From: CAYVBE01 sp964448935
GTDB taxonomy: Bacteria; Planctomycetota; Brocadiia; SM23-32
Assembly: GCA_964448935.1 (NCBI GenBank)
Contig: CAYVBE010000060.1
Location: 1 to 20,111 of the forward strand
Direction: 5' to 3'
DNA: 20,111 nt
The translations under genes and the position numbers were made by a program. Below, piece after piece: positions 6,792 to 15,963 of this stretch (the first letter of the stretch is position 1; each line of letters starts with the position of its first letter). The notes under the pieces were generated by a model. It saw only the letters and a list, made by a program, of their open reading frames with translations, did not search any database and had not been told where the DNA came from.

Positions 6792-7691
6792 TCAGAATTC
6801 GGCCATCCACCGGTCATGCAGGCGCTCTATGGCCCCTACGAGTCCGGCGGCAAGGGGCTCCACTGACGCCGCCGTCTCAATGAAGTCCTGCAGGTGCTCT
6901 TCGTCCGCCGTGCCGCCCACGGTGGTGCGCACGTTCGGCTGACCCAGCAGGAAGCGAAAGGCGAAGTCGAGCCAGTCCCGACTGTCCGATTGTTGAAAAA
7001 TCGGGTCCAGGGCGGCGAGCCGGTCCAGGTAGTAATGATCCGGTTCCTCGCGGCGTAAACGTTTGCGGACCGCCGGAAATATCCTGCCGCCTCCCACGGT
7101 TCGGATGGAGATGACGGGAGCCTGCCCGGCCTTCAACGCCCGGAAGAGGTCATTCGTCACCTCCCGGTCCACGACGCTGTAGTAGAAGGCGTAGGCGTCG
7201 AAGATGTCTTCCCCGGCGGCTCTGAGCCCCTCCTCGGAGCAGGAGACGAACAGTTCCAGAGCAAAGTGCTCCACCAGCCCCCTCTCGCGGAGTTCCCGGC
7301 AGGCCTGCCACATGGGGCCCTCCTCCAGGAAGTCGTCCACGATTTCCTTGCGCTCTCCCGAACGTTTGGAAAGCTGGGCGACGGCGACCGTTTCCATGTC
7401 CAGAAGCGAAAGGGTGTCCTCGACGTCAATGCGGATGGTGTCGGCGTTGTAGCACCGGACCTTGCAGATGCAGGGCGGGATGTTCGCGGGGTTCTCCCGG
7501 AAGGCCCGGCCCAGAACGTTGTAGCTGTCCACGCAGGCATAGCGACGGGCGGTGTGGAACCAGACGCCAGAATCCATCGCTGCACGGGCCAGCCGGATGT
7601 CGCGTCGGATGCGGCCCGGATCGCGCCCGATCGCCATCGTGCCGAAAGTGTACGGGCTCATCTCGGGTGCGGAATCATCTGTCTCTGCCAC
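6792..7691 (-). CDS. Aldo/keto-reductase-fold protein with altered catalytic residues (paralogue)
   Basis: The 299-residue product is a diverged paralogue of the convergent gene at 5876-6745. Shared blocks include SPYTFGT, AAMDSGVWFHT, YAFYYSVVDRE, ISIRTVGGG and RTTVGGTADEEHLQ. As in the partner, His46 stands where reductases have the catalytic Asp, Tyr51 and Lys77 (CICKVR) remain, and the catalytic His is replaced, here by Ser108 (VAQLSKR). I chose the GTG at 7691 because GGGAGG lies 7 bases upstream; a TTG at 7709 is possible. The loss of the same two residues in both copies argues for a retained alternative function rather than decay. It could form a heteromer with its partner, but nothing in the sequence shows this. 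Confidence 0.87.
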   Translation of the reverse strand: MAETDDSAPEMSPYTFGTMAIGRDPGRIRRDIRLARAAMDSGVWFHTARRYACVDSYNVLGRAFRENPANIPPCICKVRCYNADTIRIDVEDTLSLLDMETVAVAQLSKRSGERKEIVDDFLEEGPMWQACRELRERGLVEHFALELFVSCSEEGLRAAGEDIFDAYAFYYSVVDREVTNDLFRALKAGQAPVISIRTVGGGRIFPAVRKRLRREEPDHYYLDRLAALDPIFQQSDSRDWLDFAFRFLLGQPNVRTTVGGTADEEHLQDFIETAASVEPLAAGLVGAIERLHDRWMAEF

Positions 7692-7764
7692 TTCATGGCC
7701 TCCCTGCAAAGGGCTCCGATTGAGCAGTTGCGTAAGCGGAAATCGTGTCGAATGGCCGAACGCC

Positions 7765-7793
7765 TTGAAACCATCCGAAGAGCAGCGTATCTT
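7765..7793 (+). promoter_or_regulatory. Candidate sigma70-type promoter for the epimerase gene
   Basis: TTGAAA (7765-7770) and TATCTT (7788-7793) are separated by 17 bases, about 115 bases before the epimerase ATG at 7910. The intervening leader has no recognised riboswitch. Confidence 0.4.
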
Positions 7794-7909
7794 AGCAGAT
7801 ATTGAGGCGACTCATCAGGCCGCGCCTGCGATTCGGCTGCCCGGATACCTGTCCCTCCGGGAGCCGGTCTCCTTGTGCGGTTAACCACTCTTACCCCGGA
7901 GCAACGAGG

Positions 7910-8662
7910 ATGGCCGAAATACCGATTGGTCTGCAGCTTTGGAGCGTCCGTCAGGCGTGCGCGGAGGACTTGCCCGGCGCCCTGAAGAATATTGCCGAGA
8001 TGGGATACGACGGCGTGGAGTTCGCCGGTTACCACGGCTATGCCGCCGCTGAACTGCGCGAAATGCTGGAGGCCGCGGGGCTGGCCGTGGCCGGCTCTCA
8101 CCTGAAGATTGACAACTTCCTGGGCGACGTCCTGGAGAAGACACTCGATTTCGAGAGCATGCTGGGGAACCGTCACCTGGTGGTGCCGGCGTTGGCGGAG
8201 GAATACCGCGAATCGGCCGAAGCGTGGAGGCGAACGGCCGGGCTGCTGGGAGAACTGGCCGAGCAGGTCGGTGCGCGGGACATGCGTTTCGGCTATCACA
8301 ACCACCGCATGGAGTTCGAGCCCGCCGACGGAGAGATTCCCCTGGATATCCTGGCGGAGAATACTCCGCAGGGCCTTTTTCTGCAGCTTGACATCGGCCA
8401 CTGCCTGCGCGCCGGAGCCGACCCGAGCGTCTATCTCGCCAGGTATCCCGGACGCTACGTGACCGTGCACGTGCGCGACTGGTCTGCCGACGACGACCAT
8501 GCCATCGTCGGCGAGGGTGAGGTGCCCTGGGACGAAGTGTTCGCCCTCTGCGAGGAGAGCGGAGGAACCGAGTGGTACATCGTCGAACAGACAGCCGGCG
8601 ACATGCCTGAGCTGGAAGCGGTCGAGAAGTGCATCCAGAACCTTCGCGCGATGGGCAAGTAG
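7910..8662 (+). CDS. Sugar phosphate isomerase/epimerase-like TIM-barrel protein
   Basis: The 250-residue protein belongs to the xylose-isomerase-like TIM barrel (AP_endonuc_2) superfamily. It opens with IGLQLWSVR, the typical first strand, and MGYDGVEFAGYHG for the second. Probable metal ligands lie in GYHNHRMEF (128-136), LQLDIGHC (159-165, Asp161), VTVHVRDW (184-191, His187) and IVEQ (Glu226). The GEGEVPW segment (201-207) matches the common GEGxxxW of the family. Members interconvert keto sugars or dehydrate sugar-like substrates such as inosose. The ATG at 7910 is chosen because the fold starts there; the open frame back to 7802 is unlike the family. It is a single gene diverging from the degenerate reductase. 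Confidence 0.9.
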   Translation: MAEIPIGLQLWSVRQACAEDLPGALKNIAEMGYDGVEFAGYHGYAAAELREMLEAAGLAVAGSHLKIDNFLGDVLEKTLDFESMLGNRHLVVPALAEEYRESAEAWRRTAGLLGELAEQVGARDMRFGYHNHRMEFEPADGEIPLDILAENTPQGLFLQLDIGHCLRAGADPSVYLARYPGRYVTVHVRDWSADDDHAIVGEGEVPWDEVFALCEESGGTEWYIVEQTAGDMPELEAVEKCIQNLRAMGK

Positions 8663-8683
8663 CCGACGGGCGGGGTCTGGTTG

Positions 8684-8730
8684 CAGTTGAGAGCTGAAAC
8701 TGCGCACATTGCGCGGTTGGCTCTCAACTG
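8684..8730. repeat. Long intergenic inverted repeat (hairpin)
   Basis: CAGTTGAGAGC (8684-8694) is perfectly complementary to GCTCTCAACTG (8720-8730). Inside, 8698-8706 pairs with 8710-8718 with one G-U pair and a 3-base loop, giving about 20 base pairs in all. It starts 22 bases after the epimerase stop, so it may end or stabilise that transcript. A structured RNA or a mobile palindromic repeat is also possible. Confidence 0.5.
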
Positions 8731-8732
8731 GT

Positions 8733-8750
8733 CGCGTGTTTTGTCACGCG
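8733..8750 (+). terminator. Second small hairpin after the epimerase gene
   Basis: CGCGTG (8733-8738) and CACGCG (8745-8750) form a 6-bp stem with a TTTTGT loop, two bases after the larger hairpin. It has no T-run after it. The two stems together could form a composite terminator. Confidence 0.3.
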
Positions 8751-8915
8751 GAGCGAGACCTGCAACGGTTTGGGCAGTTGATCAGGTGCTCAGTAGACCG
8801 CGGGGGAGCGGGTTCCCGGACGCCACGGCACGAGCAGCGCAGGCCAGCCCTTTTGCCGTTCCCACCTGTTCACTTGTTCCCCTGCTCTGTTTTTTGCCGC
8901 GCCGCGGCAAAAAAC

Positions 8916-8992
8916 TGGCACGCCCGGAAGGATTCGAACCCTCAACCTACGGCTCCGTAGGCCGTCGCTCTGTCCAGTTGAGCTACGGGCGC
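8916..8992 (-). tRNA. tRNA-Arg (anticodon ACG)
   Basis: The minus strand folds into a full 77-nt cloverleaf. The acceptor stem is GCGCCCG with CGGGCGT, the D stem is GCTC with GAGC, and the anticodon stem ACGGC with GCCGT encloses loop CTACGGA. A 5-nt variable loop and T arm GAGGG-TTCGAAT-CCTTC follow. The discriminator is G and the 3' CCA is encoded. Anticodon ACG is normally deaminated to ICG by TadA and reads CGU, CGC and CGA. It lies just after lon on the same strand but has its own promoter. Confidence 0.97.
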
Positions 8993-9005
8993 GCCTTGTG
9001 CTTCA

Positions 9006-9030
9006 AGTTTAGCCAAACGGGCCTGGCTCG

Positions 9031-9034
<4 letters not shown>
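9006..9034 (-). promoter_or_regulatory. Sigma70-type promoter for tRNA-Arg
   Basis: On the minus strand TTGACG (9034-9029) and TAAACT (9011-9006) are spaced by exactly 17 bases, with the tRNA 5' end 13 bases beyond the -10 element. The leader would be only a few bases long. The -35 box overlaps the lon stop codon (9033-9031). Confidence 0.65.
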
Positions 9035-11517
<2,483 letters not shown>

Positions 11518-11562
11518 TGTTTGTGTTTGCCCCTGAAGATGTATGTCGTCGCAACGTGGTCG

Positions 11563-11997
11563 CTACAGGTTCAACCGTATGGAGACGACCCGGCGGACCG
11601 CCTGGGGCGCCTTGGGCACGAAGACGTAGAGGAAACCGTCCCGGTATTCCCCCCGCGCCTCCCGGGGATCGAAGGGCTTGTGGATCGCCACGCGTCGCTC
11701 GAAATAGCCGTTCCGTATCTCCATCTGATGATAGGTTCGCACGGCGCCGCGATCAGTGCTTTCCCGCACGCCGTAGACGGTTACCACCTCGCCGTTGCAC
11801 TCGATTCCAATCTGGTCCGTCCGCACGCCGGGCAGGGAGACCTTGATGACCACGTCGCTGTCGGTCTCGTAGACATCCGTGGGCGGTCGCCACACGTCGC
11901 GCCTGCCGCCGCGCTGGGACCGGCGGTCGGCCTGTAGATGCTCGAAGAACTGACGGAAGATGCTGCGTTCGTCGTCCAGCGGTCTGGCATGCACCAT
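11563..11997 (-). CDS. Small heat shock protein, Hsp20/alpha-crystallin family
   Basis: The 144-residue protein has the alpha-crystallin domain from about residue 38 to 136. It starts with WRPPTDVYETDSDVVIKVSLPGV and includes the conserved YRDGFLYVFVPK strand, equivalent to the A-x-x-x-n-G-v-L motif. The C-terminal SIRLNL carries an I-x-L-like anchor used for oligomer assembly. Such proteins hold unfolding clients in an ATP-independent way until DnaK/DnaJ or a protease takes over. GGAG lies 10 bases before the ATG at 11997. It sits between dnaJ (53 bases upstream) and lon (45 bases downstream), so the three form a chaperone-protease unit. Confidence 0.95.
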   Translation of the reverse strand: MVHARPLDDERSIFRQFFEHLQADRRSQRGGRRDVWRPPTDVYETDSDVVIKVSLPGVRTDQIGIECNGEVVTVYGVRESTDRGAVRTYHQMEIRNGYFERRVAIHKPFDPREARGEYRDGFLYVFVPKAPQAVRRVVSIRLNL

Positions 11998-12050
11998 GGT
12001 CTGACACTCCTGATCGTGATCCCGGCCCGGTGGGGGCGGCGGGTCGGTGG

Positions 12051-13187
12051 TTACTTCGTGCTCGGCGCGGGTGCGCGCTGCAGTTCCTCCAGCAGCTCCT
12101 TCTGTCGTGGAGAGAGCTTGCGCGGGATTCTCACCTGCACCTCTACGTAATGGTCGCCGCGGCGTCCGTCGGAGGTCTCCAATCCGTAGCCCGGCACCCG
12201 CAGCTTCTGCCCCGGCTGCGTGCCCGGCGGCACCTTGACCGTCACGTCCCCCCGCAGCGTGCGCACGTCCACCTCCGTCCCCAGGGCGGCTTCCACCATG
12301 TCCACCCGTGCCTTGCTATGGATGTCGCGGCCCTTGCGCTCAAACTCCGGGTGCTGCTCGACGTTGACCTCGAGGATCAGGTCCCCTGCCGGGCCGCCGC
12401 CCTGACCTGGTTGCCCCAGCCCGGAGAGGCGCAGCTTCTGGCCGTCGCGGATGCCTTTCGGTATCTGCACGTCCACCCGTGACGGCTCCTCGACCGTGCC
12501 ACTGCCGCGGCACTGCCCGCAGGGCTTCTGGATGATCTTGCCCCTGCCGAAGCAGGTGGGGCAGGGCCTGGAGACGCTGAAGCCGCCCTGTCCGGCCAGC
12601 ACCTGACCGCTACCCCCGCAGTGGGGGCAGGTGTCCACCGAGCTGCCCGGCGCGGCGCCCGAGCCACCGCAGGCGGGGCAGGTCTTTTCCTTGGGTATCG
12701 TTACCTCGATCTTGCCGCCGTGCACGGCGGTGTTGAAGGGGATGGCGACGGAGCTTCGGATGTCCTGCCCCTTCTGTGGCGCGGCAGTTCTGGTTCCGCC
12801 GCCCCGGCTGCCGCCGAACATCCTGCTGAACATATCGCCCAGGCCGCCGCCCAGGTCTTCGAACCGGATACCGCCCGATTCCCATCCCTGAGCGCCGCCG
12901 CCTCCCCGGCCGTAGGCCGGTCCGAAGTCCTCGAAACCCTCAAACCCCTCGAACGCGCCCCCCCGCATACCGGCCTGGCGAAGCTGGTCGTACTGCTTGC
13001 GCTTCTCGGGGTCGCCCAGCACACTGTAGGCGTCGGAGATCTCCTTGAATCTCTCCTCGGCTTCCTTGCTCCCCCCGTGTCGGTCCGGATGGTGTTCCTT
13101 GGCCAGGCGGCGGTATGCCTTGCGTATCTCCTCCTGGGATGCTTCGGGGGAGAGGCCGAGCACTTTGTAGTAGTCGCGTTCTGGCAT
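12051..13187 (-). CDS. dnaJ: Chaperone DnaJ (Hsp40)
   Basis: The 378-residue product is a type I J-protein. The J domain (about 4-70) has HPD at 33-35. A Gly/Phe-rich linker runs from about 75 to 135. The zinc-binding domain has four CxxCxGxG repeats: CPACGGSG (170), CPHCGGSG (187), CPTCFGRG (209) and CGQCRGSG (223), so all eight ligands are present. The substrate-binding C-terminal domains follow. It delivers unfolded proteins to DnaK and stimulates its ATPase. A promoter lies just upstream of the ATG at 13187. No dnaK or grpE is in the window. The ribosome site is weak. Confidence 0.98.
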   Translation of the reverse strand: MPERDYYKVLGLSPEASQEEIRKAYRRLAKEHHPDRHGGSKEAEERFKEISDAYSVLGDPEKRKQYDQLRQAGMRGGAFEGFEGFEDFGPAYGRGGGGAQGWESGGIRFEDLGGGLGDMFSRMFGGSRGGGTRTAAPQKGQDIRSSVAIPFNTAVHGGKIEVTIPKEKTCPACGGSGAAPGSSVDTCPHCGGSGQVLAGQGGFSVSRPCPTCFGRGKIIQKPCGQCRGSGTVEEPSRVDVQIPKGIRDGQKLRLSGLGQPGQGGGPAGDLILEVNVEQHPEFERKGRDIHSKARVDMVEAALGTEVDVRTLRGDVTVKVPPGTQPGQKLRVPGYGLETSDGRRGDHYVEVQVRIPRKLSPRQKELLEELQRAPAPSTK

Positions 13188-13227
13188 GGCTGCTTCGTGT
13201 TACGTCGCAGAAACCCCGGTTAAATAT

Positions 13228-13255
13228 ATTGTAGCAGGCGACCGGTGAGTTGCAA
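13228..13255 (-). promoter_or_regulatory. Sigma70-type promoter for the dnaJ-hsp20-lon unit
   Basis: On the minus strand TTGCAA (13255-13250) and TACAAT (13233-13228) are separated by 16 bases, inside an A/T-rich pocket (13221-13233) that stands out in this GC-rich DNA. No CIRCE operator (TTAGCACTC-N9-GAGTGCTAA) is present, so HrcA control is not indicated. Confidence 0.55.
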
Positions 13256-13270
13256 CCCCGACAGGCGCCA

Positions 13271-14704
13271 TCAGCCCACCAGGATGCGCTCTTCGGGATA
13301 CTGGTAAGGCGCGCGCTGTTTCTCTTCGGCCACGCTCAGCACCAGGGTGATCGGCCCCAGACGGCCGATGAACATCAGGCCCGTCAGCACCAGGCGCCCC
13401 CCGGCGCTGACCGCCGAGCCCGGCCCCGTGAGCCCCTGGCTGAGACCCACCGTGCCGAACGCGCTGATGGCGTCGAAGACGATCTTCTGGAAGCCCGCCC
13501 CCTTCTCGGTGATCAGCAGCACGAAAACCCCCACCGCCACCGCCGCCACGCTGAGCAGGATGATGCTGGCCACCCGGTGAACCGTCTCCTCCGGCACGGA
13601 GTGATGGAACATCTCGGCCTTGTTGCGGCCCTTGAGGGTGGCCCGGATGCTGGCGACCATGATGCCGAGCGTGGTGGTTTTGATGCCGCCGGCCGTGCTG
13701 CCCGGGCTGCCCCCGATGTACATGAGGGCCATCAGCAGGAAGGCCGTGGCGGGCGCCAGGGCGGATATGCCGGTGTCAATGGTGTTGAAGCCCGCCGTGC
13801 GGGGCGTCACGGACTGGAAGAAGGAGGCCAGTACCTTCGTCTTCAGCGGCATGCCCTTCAGCGCGCCGCCCGACTCCATGGCGAACACCCCGGCGAATCC
13901 CACCACCAGCAGCACCCCCGTGACCACCAGCACCAGTCGGGTGTGCGTTGAGAGGCGGGGTCTCTTGCCGGTCCGCTTCATGAGCCACCACCGGAAGTAA
14001 CCCAGCAGGTCCCTGACCACCACAAACCCGATGCCGCCCAGGATGATCAGCAGGCAGATGATCAGGTTGATCGGCGTGGAGTCGGCGTAGTGCATCAGGT
14101 TCAGCGCACCGCCCCGGCAATTGGGGTCCAGGCTGAAGCCCGCGTTGCAGAAGGCCGATATGGCGTGGAAGATGCTCTGATAGAGGCACGTCCAGAAGCT
14201 GCCGAAGTCGCCGTACCAGCTAAAAAAGAGCACCACGGCCCCCACGACTTCCATGACCAGGGTGAACAGGCAGACGAACCGGATGAGCGTCCAGACGCTC
14301 TCCGCGCTGTGCGGCTCCACGATGTCCGTCATCATGGTCTCGAAGCGCAGCGACAGCCGCTGCTGCAGCAGGATGGCGGCGAAGGCGCCCAGTGTCATGA
14401 TGCCCAGCCCGCCCACCTGGATGAGCCCCAGGATGACGAACTGGCCGAACAGTGACCAGTGCTGCGGGGTGTTTTTGACAATCAGGCCGGTGACGCAGAC
14501 GGCGCTGGTCGAGGTGAACAGGGCGTCCACGGGGTCCGTCCATTGCCCGGCGGAACTGCTGAGGGGGAGGGTGAGCAGCAGGGCGCCGAGGGTGATGACC
14601 GCTGCGAAGCTGAAGACCGCGATACGGGCGGCGCTGCCCAGCACGATGGCGGAGCCGAATCGCCTGCCGATGGCTCGGAGACTGTCCATGGTGTTGCTTG
14701 CCAT
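13271..14704 (-). CDS. TrkH/KtrB-family potassium transporter membrane subunit
   Basis: The 477-residue membrane protein has about ten hydrophobic segments arranged as four membrane-pore-membrane repeats. The four filter loops are AVCVTGL (68-74), FCNAGFS (185-191), TPRTAGFN (300-307) and FGTVGLS (416-422), each with the glycine that lines the K+ pathway. The gating-loop glycines YIGGSPGSTAGG (329-340) and the C-terminal YPEERILVG tail are typical of KtrB. Such subunits take up K+ together with a cytosolic RCK protein (TrkA/KtrA), which is not in this window. The ATG at 14704 follows prfB by 27 bases on the same strand, so co-transcription is likely. The ATG at 14689 is an alternative start. 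Confidence 0.94.
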   Translation of the reverse strand: MASNTMDSLRAIGRRFGSAIVLGSAARIAVFSFAAVITLGALLLTLPLSSSAGQWTDPVDALFTSTSAVCVTGLIVKNTPQHWSLFGQFVILGLIQVGGLGIMTLGAFAAILLQQRLSLRFETMMTDIVEPHSAESVWTLIRFVCLFTLVMEVVGAVVLFFSWYGDFGSFWTCLYQSIFHAISAFCNAGFSLDPNCRGGALNLMHYADSTPINLIICLLIILGGIGFVVVRDLLGYFRWWLMKRTGKRPRLSTHTRLVLVVTGVLLVVGFAGVFAMESGGALKGMPLKTKVLASFFQSVTPRTAGFNTIDTGISALAPATAFLLMALMYIGGSPGSTAGGIKTTTLGIMVASIRATLKGRNKAEMFHHSVPEETVHRVASIILLSVAAVAVGVFVLLITEKGAGFQKIVFDAISAFGTVGLSQGLTGPGSAVSAGGRLVLTGLMFIGRLGPITLVLSVAEEKQRAPYQYPEERILVG

Positions 14705-14731
14705 GCGCTGCTTGCCAGGAAGATGTCGGCC

Positions 14732-15863
14732 TCAGGAGTCGGAACGGTTATGGTCGGCGGCGCCGGTGCGCTGCTCCAGGCGGTGCCGCAGGTAAGCCTC
14801 CATAAAGGGCGTCAGGTCGCCGCCCAGTACGCCCTGGGCGTTGCCCGTTTTCATCTCGGTACGCAGGTCCTTCACCATCTGGTAGGGCTCCAGCACGTAT
14901 GAACGTATCTGGCTGCCCCAGGCTATCTCGCCCTTTTCGTCGTAGAGTTCTTCCAGCTCCTCCTCCCGCTTGCGGCGTTCATGTTCGTAGAGCTTGGACC
15001 GCAATATCGTGCGAGCCATGGCGCGGTTCTTGTGCTGCGAGCGCTCGCTCTGGCAGAACACGGTGATGCCGGTGGGGACGTGGCGCAGCCGAACGGCGGA
15101 GGATGTCTTGTTGACGTGCTGCCCGCCGGGGCCGCTGGATTTGGCGAACTCCATCTCGATCTCGTTCTCGTTCAGGTCTATCTCGATGTCCTCCTCCAGC
15201 TCCGGCACCACGTCCACGGCGGCAAAGCTGGTGTGGCGGCGCCCGCTGCTGTCGAAGGGGGAGATGCGCACCAGGCGGTGGACGCCGATCTCGGACTTCA
15301 GGTACCCGAAGGCCCAGTCTCCCTGGACGTGCACCGTGGCGCCGCGCAGTCCGGCCTCCTCACCGGCCCGGCTGTCCACCACCTCCACATCGTAGCCTTC
15401 GTCCTCGGCCCAGCGGGTGTACATGCGGAGCAGCATATGCGCCCAGTCGCAGCTCTCGGTGCCGCCGGCGCCGGCGTGGACGCTCAGGAAGGCGTTGCTG
15501 TGGTCGTGGGTCTCGCTCAGCAGGCTGCGGAACTCCAGGCGGTCCAGCGCGCGGGTCAGTTTCTCTGCTCGCTGTTCCACTTCGCGCCTGGTGGCCTCGT
15601 CGTCCTCCTCTTCGGCCAGTTCGGCCAGGATCATCAGGTCTTCCAGCTCGGACCCGATCTCCTGGAGGGGGTCCACCAGCCGGCTGAGCCGCTTCATGCT
15701 GCGCAGTATCCTCTGGGCCGTCTCCTGGTCGTCCCAGAAGTCCGGCTGCTTCATCGCCTCTTCCAGCTCTTCCAGTTCCTGCTGCCTGTAAGTTATGTCA
15801 AAGAGAGTCCCGCAGGTCGTTCAGGCGGGCCTCCAGCGCGTCCAGGTCAATGTCCACGGGCAT
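14732..15863 (-). CDS. prfB: Peptide chain release factor 2 (programmed +1 frameshift)
   Basis: The protein is made from two frames, 15863-15801 and 15799-14732, giving 376 residues, close to the 365 of E. coli RF2. The first frame encodes about 21 residues and stops at TGA (15800-15798) within CTT TGA C; slipping +1 on CTT joins it to the long frame. The anticodon-like SPF motif is at 201-203, showing UGA/UAA specificity, and GGQ is at 246-248 for peptidyl-tRNA hydrolysis. Low RF2 favours frameshifting, so the gene controls itself. The ATG at 15863 has GGAG only 1 base upstream; the in-frame GTG at 15857 has the better 7-base spacing and may be the true start. A promoter lies just before it. 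Confidence 0.95.
15797..15812 (-). promoter_or_regulatory. prfB programmed frameshift site
   Basis: The slippery heptamer CTTTGAC (15803-15797) is identical to that of E. coli prfB: CUU in the P site, UGA in the A site, followed by C, a poor termination context. The stimulatory internal Shine-Dalgarno is weaker than usual; CGGGA lies a few bases upstream instead of AGGGGG. Confidence 0.93.
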
Positions 15864-15898
15864 ACTCCGCTTGTTTGAGGGTTCTGTCGAATGGCACC

Positions 15899-15927
15899 AT
15901 TGTATGGCGGGGCCGGCTATGCGTCAA
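15899..15927 (-). promoter_or_regulatory. Sigma70-type promoter for prfB-trkH
   Basis: On the minus strand TTGACG (15927-15922) and TACAAT (15904-15899) are separated by 17 bases, 36 bases before the prfB ATG. Both boxes differ from consensus by one base at most, making this one of the clearest promoters in the window. Confidence 0.65.
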
Positions 15928-15963
15928 TCATCACCCGCCGCGCTGCGCAACGAAAAGGCTTTC

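Larger units (their letters stand above)
8663..8915. other. Intergenic region between epimerase and tRNA
   Basis: This 253-base stretch has no convincing ORF. It contains two tandem inverted repeats near its left end (8684-8730 and 8733-8750) and a T6-stem-A6 palindrome at 8890-8914. The remainder, about 8751-8889, shows nothing I can interpret. Confidence 0.6.

Noticed and set aside
5003..6817. 604-codon minus-strand open frame across two plus-strand genes
   Set aside because: It is antisense to the transglutaminase-like gene and the degenerate reductase, both of which have recognisable motifs and ribosome sites.
8890..8914. Intrinsic terminator for tRNA-Arg or the epimerase
   Set aside because: On either strand the T-run precedes the stem and the A-run follows it, which is opposite to the intrinsic terminator layout.
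14732..15754. prfB starting at the internal ATG at 15754
   Set aside because: That start would remove 36 residues of the N-terminal domain, and the upstream CTT TGA C frameshift restores a full-length RF2.
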